A stretch of 8,346 bases of DNA from Deltaproteobacteria bacterium (GCA_015486425.1 WFRQ01000383.1:1-8346); one strand, 5' to 3'. Positions 1-6,319 are shown, numbered from the stretch's first letter. Translations and numbers: made by a program. Notes: generated from the letters alone by a model not told the origin.

Positions 1-386
1 CGCCGCAAGTTTATGAACTTGAATTGCGTGAACGAATGATCAGGGTCGAAGAAGAACTCAAGAACCAGCGCGATCTCATAATGCGCGTCATTGAGCAGAT
101 GGACAAGCGATTTGAACAGGTTGACAAGCGATTTGACCTGATGAAAGAAGATATGAACAGACGCTTCGAACAGGTTGACAAACGACTTGACCTGATGAAA
201 GAAGATATGGACAGACGCTTCGAGCAGGTTGACAGACGATTTGAACAGGTTGACAGACGCTTCGAACAGATTGACAGACGCTTCGAGGAACTGACCACGC
301 GTATCGACCATTTCATGAAATGGTCTTTTGGGGTGACCTTGACCGTGGGCGGTATTGTAATCGCTGCCATAAAACTTCTTCCATGA
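1..386 (+). CDS. Heptad-repeat coiled-coil protein with C-terminal membrane anchor (5' partial)
   Basis: The reading frame is open to the left edge (it reads PQVYELEL before the first internal TTG at 24 and ATG at 36), so the true start lies outside the window. The visible part is about 128 residues. It begins with a charged helix (RVEEELKNQ) and continues with repeated heptads of the type DRRFEQV, a strong signature of a parallel coiled coil. A hydrophobic stretch near the C-terminus (FGVTLTVGGIVIAAI) preceded by KW looks like a single membrane anchor, so the coiled coil probably projects into the cytoplasm from the inner membrane. I do not recognise a named family. Short tail-anchored coiled-coil proteins of this type are common hypothetical proteins, and a structural or oligomerising role is only inference. 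The following kinase gene is 182 bp away on the same strand. Confidence 0.8.
   Translation, partial: PQVYELELRERMIRVEEELKNQRDLIMRVIEQMDKRFEQVDKRFDLMKEDMNRRFEQVDKRLDLMKEDMDRRFEQVDRRFEQVDRRFEQIDRRFEELTTRIDHFMKWSFGVTLTVGGIVIAAIKLLP
102..293 (+). repeat. Tandem 21-bp and 54-bp coding repeats (heptads)
   Basis: Codons from 102 to 293 are built of 21-bp units, each encoding one heptad of the D-K/R-R-F-E-Q-V type (102-122, 231-251, 252-272, 273-293). Between them lies a 54-bp unit (123-176) followed at once by a near-identical copy (177-230), each encoding DKRFDLM/DKRLDLM plus KEDM and another RRFEQV. All lengths are multiples of three, so gain or loss of units would keep the frame. Confidence 0.85.
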
Positions 387-407
387 CACCGAGTTTTAAT
401 TCTACAT

Positions 408-550
408 AATTTGAGCGTTTGTTCGGATTTGCTGCATATCCGCAAAAGAGGAATTCCCTCCCATTATAGTCAGTAAATACTCACCTGAATTCAGCGTTTC
501 AAAAATTTATCGCTCAACCGGGCTTTCCCTGATTCTGAAACGCTCAAATT
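408..550. repeat. Inverted repeat pair carrying TTGAGCG in the intergenic gap
   Basis: The 13-bp arm aatttgagcgttt at 408-420 is perfectly complementary to aaacgctcaaatt at 538-550. A third related arm, agcgtttc at 492-499, is complementary to gaaacgct at 537-544, and another cgctcaa lies at 511-517. The 182-bp gap between the coiled-coil gene and the kinase gene therefore holds three copies of the TTGAGCG motif that could fold in alternative ways. The right arm ends 18 bp before the kinase start codon, so folding could affect its expression. There is no T-tract of the kind expected for an intrinsic terminator, and I see no convincing promoter. Confidence 0.6.
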
Positions 551-568
551 GGCAATAGCACCACTAAA

Positions 569-2452
569 ATGTTTGATATCACAATAGAAATTATCCGAGC
601 GCTACTTACCGCCTTTATTGTCTACTATCTCTATTCAAGGATCAGCGATGCAGGCATCTGGCATAAAGGATGGCGATACATCTTTGCCGGATTCTGTGTC
701 ATGCTCTTTGCCTCCATCCTTGACATTACAGACAATATTCCCGGCATGGAAAAATATATAATAATAGGAGACACCATACCGCAGGCCTTCCTGGAAAAGG
801 TGTGTGGTTACCTCCTGAGTTCTATACTTATTCTCACCGGGTTTATCAAACTTATTCCTGTTCACTCCCAGCTTCTTCAGACCAGAAAGGACCTGCAGCA
901 CAAAGAGGCCCTTTACAGAGACCTGGTTCAGAGCGTCAACTCGGTTATCCTCCGCTGGGACCGTGACGGACGAATCATTTTCCTCAACGATTTTGGTCAG
1001 AAACTATTTGGCTACTCTGCAGACACCATCAAGGGCAGGCACGTAGTCGGCACCATCGTGGCTCAATCCGATTCAAATGGCCGGGATCTGGCATTCATGA
1101 TCGATGATATTCTTACCCACCCGGAAAAATATGAACTGAATGAAAATGAAAATATATGCAGTGATGGCACAAAAGTTTATCTACAGTGGAGCAACAGGGC
1201 CATACGTGACCAACAGGGCAGATTAAAAGAGATTCTGAGCGTTGGAACAGACATTACAAGGCGCAGACAGCTTGAAGAAGAACTGCGCCAGGCACAGAAG
1301 ATGGAGGCCATAGGCAACCTTGCCGGAGGAATTGCGCACGATTTCAACAATATTCTTTCCGGTATCCTGGGTTATACTGAGCTTGCTCAGCTTGAAACCG
1401 GGAAAGACACCCGTATCGCAAGATACCTTGAACAGATATACATGGCCACGCACAGGGCCAGGAACCTTGTTAAGCAGATACTTGCCTTTACCCGGAAATC
1501 CAAAGGAGAAAGGCAGGCGGTGCTGGTTGCATCAATAGTTACCGAAGCCATAAAATTGCTGCGCTCCTCTATTCCTTCCACAATCACCATCAATCAACAC
1601 ATAGACACCAGGGCCTGCGTCATGGCTGACCCTGGACAGATTCATCAGATAGTCATGAATCTTGCCACCAACGCATACCACGCAATGGAAAAAACAGGAG
1701 GCATACTGGATGTCAGCCTAAGGGAAACGCCCCTTGACAACGGCCAGGACATTGTGGACCACAGGAAACTGGCCCCTGGAAACTACGTGGAGCTCAGAGT
1801 AGCTGACACAGGCATGGGGATTGATACAAAGACCATGGGGCAAATTTTTGACCCGTATTTTTCCACCAAGGAAAAAGACAAGGGGACCGGCCTGGGCCTG
1901 TCAATGGTTCTCGGTATCGTAAAGGGCCTTAACGGGGCCATACTGGCGGAAAGCGCTCTGGGCAAGGGTTCTGTTTTCAGGGTATTTCTGCCTGTAATCG
2001 CAGAAACTGTTCACGACAATGAACTCTCTGCAATGCCCAAAATAAGTACGATCGGCAGGGGCGAAACAGTGGTGTTCGTGGATGATGAAAAGACAATAAG
2101 GCAACTTGCGCAGGATTTTCTGACACAGGCAGGCTTCCGCCCTGTATGCTTTGAAAACGGGATCAAGGCGCTGCAGTGGCTGTCAAACGACAATGAGTGT
2201 GACATCCTGGTAACAGACATGACAATGCCTGGCATGACAGGTGAAGAACTGATTGAAAAGGTACGCATAATGCGTCCTGACCTGCCTGCCATCCTGTGCA
2301 CTGGTTACAATACGGACGTTCAGGACAGCCACTCACATTCATTCGCATTTCTCAACAAACCGTTCTCATTTCCTGATCTCTTTTCAAAAATCAGAACCAT
2401 GCTTGAACCGCTGCCAGACAGCGCAGAAAACTCTGACAGGGCATCTGACTGA
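569..2452 (+). CDS. Membrane-bound PAS hybrid sensor histidine kinase with C-terminal receiver
   Basis: This complete 627-residue protein is predicted to sense a signal, autophosphorylate on histidine and pass the phosphate to its own receiver domain. Three hydrophobic segments (about 5-22, 37-54 and 79-97) place the N-terminus in the inner membrane. A PAS/PAC unit follows at about 112-230. The HisKA H-box contains GGIAHDFNN with phospho-acceptor His257. The ATPase domain shows the N-box (Asn364 and Asn368), the G1 motif DTGMG at 413-417 and the G2 motif GTGLGL at 439-444. The receiver has the acidic pair Asp505-Asp506, phospho-acceptor Asp550, Thr578 and Lys597, so all catalytic positions are present. 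There is no DNA-binding or other output domain, so a separate phosphotransfer partner is expected but is not in the window. The ATG lacks a clear Shine-Dalgarno sequence; it is chosen because the first membrane segment follows directly. The family is certain, the signal unknown. Confidence 0.95.
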   Translation: MFDITIEIIRALLTAFIVYYLYSRISDAGIWHKGWRYIFAGFCVMLFASILDITDNIPGMEKYIIIGDTIPQAFLEKVCGYLLSSILILTGFIKLIPVHSQLLQTRKDLQHKEALYRDLVQSVNSVILRWDRDGRIIFLNDFGQKLFGYSADTIKGRHVVGTIVAQSDSNGRDLAFMIDDILTHPEKYELNENENICSDGTKVYLQWSNRAIRDQQGRLKEILSVGTDITRRRQLEEELRQAQKMEAIGNLAGGIAHDFNNILSGILGYTELAQLETGKDTRIARYLEQIYMATHRARNLVKQILAFTRKSKGERQAVLVASIVTEAIKLLRSSIPSTITINQHIDTRACVMADPGQIHQIVMNLATNAYHAMEKTGGILDVSLRETPLDNGQDIVDHRKLAPGNYVELRVADTGMGIDTKTMGQIFDPYFSTKEKDKGTGLGLSMVLGIVKGLNGAILAESALGKGSVFRVFLPVIAETVHDNELSAMPKISTIGRGETVVFVDDEKTIRQLAQDFLTQAGFRPVCFENGIKALQWLSNDNECDILVTDMTMPGMTGEELIEKVRIMRPDLPAILCTGYNTDVQDSHSHSFAFLNKPFSFPDLFSKIRTMLEPLPDSAENSDRASD

Positions 2453-2563
2453 TGCCGTACAGCAACAGCTCATTGCCCTGTTATTTGTAATTGCTCCCCC
2501 CTCCAGGATGAATTCCCATTATGGAAGGTCGCTTTTAACACAACTTTTTTTAATTTACTTGCT

Positions 2564-2612
2564 TGAGCGCCCTATCTTTTCATTCCTATGGCACTCTTTG
2601 CCTTGTTCAGCC
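2564..2612 (-). repeat. Detached copy of the tolC-type gene 3' end (left direct repeat)
   Basis: Positions 2577-2612 are identical over 36 bp to 3680-3715, which lies within the last codons of the TolC-type gene (it would encode NKAKSAIGMK on the minus strand). Allowing one mismatch and a 4-bp insertion, similarity extends left to 2564, matching 3671 onward, beyond the stop codon. This copy is not attached to any tolC reading frame, so it is a fragment. It lies 22 bp beyond the stop of higA, between that gene and the convergent kinase gene. Confidence 0.9.
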
Positions 2613-2634
2613 TTCGATCGATTCTTTTTGGGTT

Positions 2635-2973
2635 TCAAGAAATCCGTAACTCGTTACCTTCCTTTGAAACTGTTTTTATCTTGGATAATTCTTCTTTCAT
2701 CTGCCTCTCAGCATGCCATATATCATAATTCTGCTGCATGCGAAGCCATAACCCCGGCCCATTACCAGCAAACTTACCGATTCTAAGTGCCATTTGAGGA
2801 GTTATGGGATGGGTACAGGCTAATATTCTATGCAATTGCTGGCGGGAAATGCATAGTTGTCGCGCTGCTTCACTGACCGACATACCAAGACTATGAAGGA
2901 CATCTTCACGCAAAATCTCACCAGGATGAATCGGAGGACGGTTCAATGGACGTTTTACAAAATATTCTCCCAT
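2635..2973 (-). CDS. higA: HigA-family antitoxin (XRE helix-turn-helix)
   Basis: A 112-residue protein of the HigA/VapI antitoxin family. In this family the protein binds and neutralises the HigB mRNA-cleaving toxin and represses its own promoter. It starts MGEYFVKRPLNRPPIHPGEIL, and the PPIHPGEIL segment is the family hallmark. The helix-turn-helix covers about residues 35-75 (MSVSEAARQLCISRQQLHRI), followed by the usual ITPQMALRIGKF and LWLRMQQNYDIW. The start at 2973 is chosen because GAGG (2982-2985) lies 8 nt upstream; a TTG at 3000 would give 121 residues but has no better support and would overlap higB. Only 10 bp separate it from the stop of higB, in the toxin-first order typical of higBA. 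The antitoxin appears complete although its toxin partner is frameshifted, so it may now act only as a repressor or as protection against related toxins (inference). Confidence 0.92.
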   Translation of the reverse strand: MGEYFVKRPLNRPPIHPGEILREDVLHSLGMSVSEAARQLCISRQQLHRILACTHPITPQMALRIGKFAGNGPGLWLRMQQNYDIWHAERQMKEELSKIKTVSKEGNELRIS

Positions 2974-2983
2974 GTTCATTACC

Positions 2984-3258
2984 TCAATGATATTGCTCAA
3001 AATCGACTTTCATAGCAGTATCCCTTTCCCATTCAAAAGTAATACACCAAGGACCATTAACATGGATACTGTAACGTTTTGGCTTTCCATAAAGACCATG
3101 AAAATTGAATCCTGGAATGTTCAAATCCATTAATAACTTAGCTTGATCCAGGACTTCCAAACGTCTCAACACACGGCCTTGAATATCCGGTTTTATTTTT
3201 GCGGAGCGACCTTTTTCAAATAACTCTGCCAGGCCCTTATGTTGAAACTTTTGATCAT
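2984..3258 (-). pseudogene. higB: HigB toxin (RelE/ParE superfamily), frameshifted near the N-terminus
   Basis: HigB toxins are small ribosome-dependent mRNA endonucleases of about 90 residues. Here an ATG at 3258 starts MIKSF, the usual opening of the family, but after codon 5 the frame must change by one base to continue as HKGLAELFEKGR, then IKPDIQGRVLRRLEVLDQA and the C-terminal NGPWCITFEW and DFEQYH. The break is at 3241-3244, where one base seems to be missing from the AA run before CAT. Adding one base gives a normal 91-residue HigB. Without it, the ATG frame reaches a TAA after about 21 codons. The downstream frame has no ATG and only weak possible starts, such as GTG at 3172, which would lose a third of the protein. 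A sequencing error cannot be excluded from one sequence. Confidence 0.87.
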
Positions 3259-3264
3259 GCTATC

Positions 3265-3292
3265 AATGTATCATGTCATGATACACTGTCAA
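3265..3292 (-). promoter_or_regulatory. higBA promoter with -35 and -10 boxes
   Basis: On the minus strand a perfect TTGACA (3292-3287) is followed after 16 bp by TACATT (3270-3265), which fits a housekeeping sigma-factor promoter. The -10 box ends 6 bp before the higB ATG at 3258, so transcription would start at or next to the start codon, giving a leaderless or nearly leaderless transcript. This agrees with the absence of a Shine-Dalgarno sequence before higB. Confidence 0.65.
3267..3285. promoter_or_regulatory. Probable HigA operator palindrome
   Basis: The 19-bp sequence tgtatcatgtcatgataca is a perfect inverted repeat with 9-bp arms around a single central base. It fills the promoter spacer and overlaps the -10 box, so a bound dimer would block RNA polymerase. 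HigA-family antitoxins repress their own operons through palindromes in this position. Binding by the HigA encoded here is inference. Confidence 0.75.
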
Positions 3293-3542
3293 CATGTCTG
3301 TTACAAAAGAGCACAATCAAATTCTTGTTTAAAGGCCGAACAGAAAGAGCAACAGGAACTGTATTTATTCAGCGAAGGGAATGGTATTGTTTTTTGAGCG
3401 TATCTGAACGGTTTCGTAGATTTTGTTGGTGAAGCGAGGCTAAGAAATCAAGAAATTGGTCATCAGTAGCTACAAAACATGTCATTTCCGTGCAATGGGA
3501 AAAAACACCCGGTTACGAGCAACGATAATACTGTTTTGTATG

Positions 3543-3574
3543 GCTGGTACCCACCCTCCAGTTTAGGTACCAGC
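3543..3574. repeat. Degraded REP-like hairpin
   Basis: Arms gctggtacc (3543-3551) and ggtaccagc (3566-3574) are perfectly complementary over 9 bp around a 14-base centre containing ctccag. The layout resembles the hairpin at 6219-6242 (flanking CCAGC, stem around a short purine/pyrimidine turn), although the inner stem no longer pairs fully. There is no T-tract, so I read it as a dispersed extragenic palindrome rather than a terminator. Confidence 0.5.
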
Positions 3575-3635
3575 GATACTATGTATGCGTAGCTCAATTC
3601 AAGAGTATCTGAGGTGAAATTGAGGATGACCTAAG

Positions 3636-3647
3636 TTGAGCGCTCAA
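3636..3647. repeat. Perfect palindrome ttgagcgctcaa
   Basis: This 12-bp perfect palindrome is formed by two overlapping copies of the TTGAGCG motif on opposite strands. It lies 27 bp beyond the stop codon of the TolC-type gene. It could be a protein-binding site or part of a dispersed repeat; the sequence alone does not decide. Confidence 0.6.
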
Positions 3648-3670
3648 ATCAGAGATGAAAAATACTGCCC

Positions 3671-3715
3671 TGAGCTATTTTTTCATTCCTATGGCACTCT
3701 TTGCCTTGTTCAGCC
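3671..3715 (-). repeat. Native 3' end of the tolC-type gene (right direct repeat)
   Basis: The 36 bp at 3680-3715 are the exact partner of 2577-2612, and looser similarity continues through the stop codon to 3671. This copy is in frame with the TolC-type gene and encodes part of its last residues, so it is the functional one. The two copies are 1103 bp apart in the same orientation. Confidence 0.9.
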
Positions 3716-6077
3716 ACTCTTCCCTGCTGTCCTGTGGCATGAAGATCACAAACTCACCAACTGCCCTCTGCACTCCCATGAAATCGATAAGGAAGTTGTA
3801 AACCGCATTGGCAGCGTCGAGGTCTGCGCTCAATGCCTGGTTCTGCGCATCGAGGAGATCAATAATGGTCTTTATACCCTCCACATAAGAATCTGTGACA
3901 AGATCAAGGTTGCGCCTTGCTGCTTCAGCCGCCTGCCGGTAAAGCGTTATTGATGGATAGGAAGCACGTGTCCTGTTAACTGCGGCCAGAACATTCTGGA
4001 TAATTGCCTCAGCCTTGGCGCTTCTGTTGATACGCAGCCTGGAGACCTCTTCCTGAAGCCTGGCAGCCTCTGAAACCTTTTTGCCACCCTCAAAAAGAGG
4101 AATCCTGGCATAGACACCGACCATCCAGTCTGTATCATCGATATTGCTCATATGCGAGTCACGCTGGCCCTCTCCGTCCTCGGCAAAATACTGGTCCACA
4201 TTCCATTCCACAGTGAAATCCGGCAGCCAAATCTGGCGGTTGGCAGATGTCCTGAGCCTCTCCCTTGCCTTGATTGCCTCAGCAAAGGCCTTGAGTTCCG
4301 GCCTGATCTCAATGGCTTCCTGAGCTGCAAAACTCTTGAATTTCTGCAGATAAAGGGGGTTTTCCATTAGGTCGAAGAAAAACTTATCCCCCATTATAAA
4401 CAGGGGGTCTTTCAAGGTGGCTTCCTCAGGTATGAACTCTTCCTGTAAAGGACGATGCATTACACGATTCAGGGCCTCCATGGCATCCATTGTCTCGGAT
4501 TCACGGTAAAGCACCTGGCTGCGGTCATTGGCAAACTTGGTCTCCCAGCGGTAAACCTCGTCAGGCCCGGCAGCCCCTGTAGAGACCTTTACCTGCGCGC
4601 GCTGCAGGTTGGCCTCGGTAAGTTTGAGATTCTCCTTATAGATGCGCTCTATGGTCCGGGCACGAAGCACATTCAGATATGCCACTGAGGCATCGTATGT
4701 TACATCTAACTTTACCTTGTCAAAATTCTTCCGCCTGGCCTCCTGCAGATGTTCCTCAGCAGTATAGTTCGCCCATTTTTTATCAGAATAAAGGAGCACG
4801 CTGCCGCCTGCAGTGCCTGTCCAGGCCCGCTCCGGATTTACACCACCGGACATTTTGGCACGATCCTGGTCGATGGCCCTGGCGCCGGTTTCAAGGTCTA
4901 TTCGTGGCAGAAGGTAAGACATGGCCTCTTTCACTGAATGTGTCCCTGCCTTAACAGTGGTTGCCGCTGACTGGAGACTGAGGTTTGCCTCAACAGCCTG
5001 GTCAACTGCACGCTGCATATTGATATGACGATCTATGTTACGCGGCTCTTCATTAATCACATGTGCCCGTGTGAGCATAAGCAGGCTGGGATAGACACCT
5101 ATGGCCCTTGCGGTGGCCATGTTGATGGTCATCTGCCTTGAACGCATGAACTCCACATCCACAGCGTGGGGAACCATGCCATCCATGATATCAGACGCTG
5201 CAACTGCAGTACGCCGGGCCAGGACATCCTGGCGGGAATTTGTCTCCAGGCCTGCGAACAGACCATCCTCCACCTGTTTAGTATCCCATATTGAAAATCC
5301 GGGAAGCTTTCTGTCAATAAGCCCCTTCGCAAATTGAATATATTCCTGTCTGTCAAAATGCCACAGCGGCCCCACCATTACTGCATCCGTATCCTGGGGC
5401 AAAGACGCAAGAACTGTCTCTGCACTGTTTTCTGCAGCAACTATTGAGATACTCACGTTATGGCGACGGCCAAAATCCTCGGCAAGAGAAGGCAGCTCAG
5501 GGAATGCATCTACCACCCGCCTGTCCAGCACAACGGCAAGGTGCTTGAATGGCACAAGTTTTTTAAAGGTCTTAACGTCCTCGTCAAGATAGTACATGGA
5601 ATCAATATAGACCAGATTTCTGATCCCGCTTGCATTGCCCTTTTTCGTACGTCCCTTCAGAGCAAACCTGGCAATATATGGAGCTATAACCGGCTTGGGG
5701 ATACGCCTCATGGAGAGCACCTCGGTGGAGCCGATTATCCCCAGGGTCAAAACCATATCCACCTGAGAGGAGGCAAAAAGCCTTTTCAGCGCCTTTTTTA
5801 CACCCTGGCGTGTATCACCACCTGAAAGAATCCATTTGTCCGAAAATCTGACCTGACCGGGTGAGTCGGCTATGGCCTTAATTTCTTTTTTATAGAGCTG
5901 CACCAGGGCCTCGTCACCAGCAGTAGAACCATCAGTGACAATGCCGATCCTCCAGACCCTGGAACTCACTGGGGGTATATCCTTAATGTCTGCGTCATCC
6001 TGGCCGAGAACAGGCCCGACACAAAACAGCACTGCTGACATAATGGAAATCAAAAGCAAACTTACGCCTTTTTTCAT
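3675..6077 (-). CDS. Fusion of ABC-type substrate-binding domain and TolC-family outer-membrane efflux channel
   Basis: An 800-residue exported protein. Residues 1-26 form a signal peptide (MKKG, then a hydrophobic core, ending near VLGQ). Residues about 43-345 resemble the ABC substrate-binding family PF04392: IGIVTDG at 44-50, a VLTLGIIGSTEVL segment, DAVMVGPLW near 231, GLFAGLETN near 272 and the closing INMATARAIGV at 318-328. From about 352 to 785 two outer-membrane efflux repeats follow, with the typical long helices (LKLTEANLQRAQVKVSTGA; LLDAQNQALSADLDAANAVY) and strand-like segments such as WMVGVYARIPLFEGG. TolC homologues are usually 420-500 residues, so the binding domain is an extra N-terminal module. 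The start at 6077 is supported by AGGAG 7 nt upstream and the signal peptide. The RND gene lies upstream on the same strand, so this is probably its exit channel. The ligand of the binding domain is unknown. Confidence 0.88.
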   Translation of the reverse strand: MKKGVSLLLISIMSAVLFCVGPVLGQDDADIKDIPPVSSRVWRIGIVTDGSTAGDEALVQLYKKEIKAIADSPGQVRFSDKWILSGGDTRQGVKKALKRLFASSQVDMVLTLGIIGSTEVLSMRRIPKPVIAPYIARFALKGRTKKGNASGIRNLVYIDSMYYLDEDVKTFKKLVPFKHLAVVLDRRVVDAFPELPSLAEDFGRRHNVSISIVAAENSAETVLASLPQDTDAVMVGPLWHFDRQEYIQFAKGLIDRKLPGFSIWDTKQVEDGLFAGLETNSRQDVLARRTAVAASDIMDGMVPHAVDVEFMRSRQMTINMATARAIGVYPSLLMLTRAHVINEEPRNIDRHINMQRAVDQAVEANLSLQSAATTVKAGTHSVKEAMSYLLPRIDLETGARAIDQDRAKMSGGVNPERAWTGTAGGSVLLYSDKKWANYTAEEHLQEARRKNFDKVKLDVTYDASVAYLNVLRARTIERIYKENLKLTEANLQRAQVKVSTGAAGPDEVYRWETKFANDRSQVLYRESETMDAMEALNRVMHRPLQEEFIPEEATLKDPLFIMGDKFFFDLMENPLYLQKFKSFAAQEAIEIRPELKAFAEAIKARERLRTSANRQIWLPDFTVEWNVDQYFAEDGEGQRDSHMSNIDDTDWMVGVYARIPLFEGGKKVSEAARLQEEVSRLRINRSAKAEAIIQNVLAAVNRTRASYPSITLYRQAAEAARRNLDLVTDSYVEGIKTIIDLLDAQNQALSADLDAANAVYNFLIDFMGVQRAVGEFVIFMPQDSREEWLNKAKSAIGMKK

Positions 6078-6084
6078 ATCAAAA

Positions 6085-6089
6085 CTCCT
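6085..6089 (-). promoter_or_regulatory. Ribosome binding site that fixes the tolC-type start
   Basis: AGGAG on the minus strand lies 7 nt before the ATG at 6077, which is followed by a clear signal peptide. This favours the 800-residue product over a GTG at 6137, which would add 20 residues in front of the signal peptide, partly encoded by a duplicated intergenic repeat. Confidence 0.85.
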
Positions 6090-6112
6090 GAAAAGAAAAC
6101 CTTCTTTCATGG

Positions 6113-6141
6113 TAATCGCCATTCCCGGTACGGGCACAACG
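6113..6141. repeat. 29-bp direct repeat, copy next to the tolC-type gene
   Basis: This stretch matches 6290-6318 in 28 of 29 positions (A in place of G within cccggtRcggg). It contains a small inverted repeat, cccg-gta-cggg. It ends 24 bp before the ribosome binding site of the TolC-type gene. Confidence 0.9.
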
Positions 6142-6194
6142 AATTATGAAAATACGCTCTTGCAGTTTATTAAATTGTGTGCTCAAGGAAGTGG

Positions 6195-6242
6195 GGAAGC
6201 AGGAGCTTCCAGTTTATAGTTCCCAAACCGGAGTTTGGGAAC
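6195..6242. repeat. Pair of adjacent hairpins (REP-like element) in the efflux operon gap
   Basis: The first hairpin has arms ggaagc (6195-6200) and gcttcc (6205-6210) with an agga loop. The second has perfect 10-bp arms gttcccaaac (6219-6228) and gtttgggaac (6233-6242) with a cgga loop. Closely related stems of the gttcccaa/ttgggaac type are, as I recall, widespread dispersed repeats in several bacterial groups. There is no T-tract after either stem in either direction. Between two genes of a likely operon, such stems could stabilise the upstream RND message or reduce expression of the downstream gene (inference). Confidence 0.75.
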
Positions 6243-6289
6243 CAGCAAATTAGAGCTTCTTTTACTTTGAGCCTTGAGCTATTTTCGGA

Positions 6290-6318
6290 TAATCGCCATT
6301 CCCGGTGCGGGCACAACG
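6290..6318. repeat. 29-bp direct repeat, copy next to the RND gene
   Basis: Partner of 6113-6141 with one mismatch, 177 bp away in the same orientation, and directly beyond the stop codon of the RND gene. The two copies bracket the hairpin pair. Confidence 0.9.
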
Positions 6319-6319
6319 C

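Larger units (their letters stand above)
3293..3674. other. Non-coding, repeat-like stretch between higBA and the tolC-type gene
   Basis: About 380 bp without a supportable gene. It holds a degraded hairpin repeat (3543-3574), a 12-bp palindrome (3636-3647), a TTGAGCG at 3394-3400 and a GCTCAA at 3592-3597. The short open frames here have no recognisable domain and no ribosome binding site. The stretch lies inside the segment bounded by the 36-bp direct repeats, so it probably arrived with higBA. Confidence 0.6.

Noticed and set aside
102..293. CRISPR-like array
   Set aside because: The repeats are contiguous, without unique spacers, and encode coiled-coil heptads in frame.
2403..2786. Plus-strand open frame overlapping the end of the kinase gene and higA
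   Set aside because: It overlaps real genes on both sides and its translation has no domain-like composition.
3239..3246. Programmed -1 frameshifting in higB
   Set aside because: The site TTTCAAC does not fit the usual slippery pattern, I see no obvious downstream stem, and HigB genes normally have one frame. Simple loss of a base is more likely.
3294..3397. Possible remnant of a small gene divergent from higB (MSVTKEHNQILV, then after a frame change KAEQKEQQELYLFSEGNG)
   Set aside because: The first piece ends at a TAA after 12 codons, the second needs a frameshift, there is no ribosome binding site and no recognised family. It may be a decayed gene but cannot be supported.
3199..3432. Plus-strand open frame of 77 codons across the higBA promoter
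   Set aside because: It overlaps the start of higB and its operator, has no recognisable domain and no ribosome binding site, and looks like chance.
6078..6137. Longer tolC-type product starting at a GTG at 6137
   Set aside because: It would place 20 residues before a normal signal peptide, has no ribosome binding site and uses part of the duplicated 29-bp repeat as coding sequence. The ATG at 6077 has AGGAG at the right distance.
6219..6242. Intrinsic terminator between the RND and TolC-type genes
   Set aside because: The stem is strong but is not followed by a run of T on either strand, and it resembles dispersed palindromic repeats.
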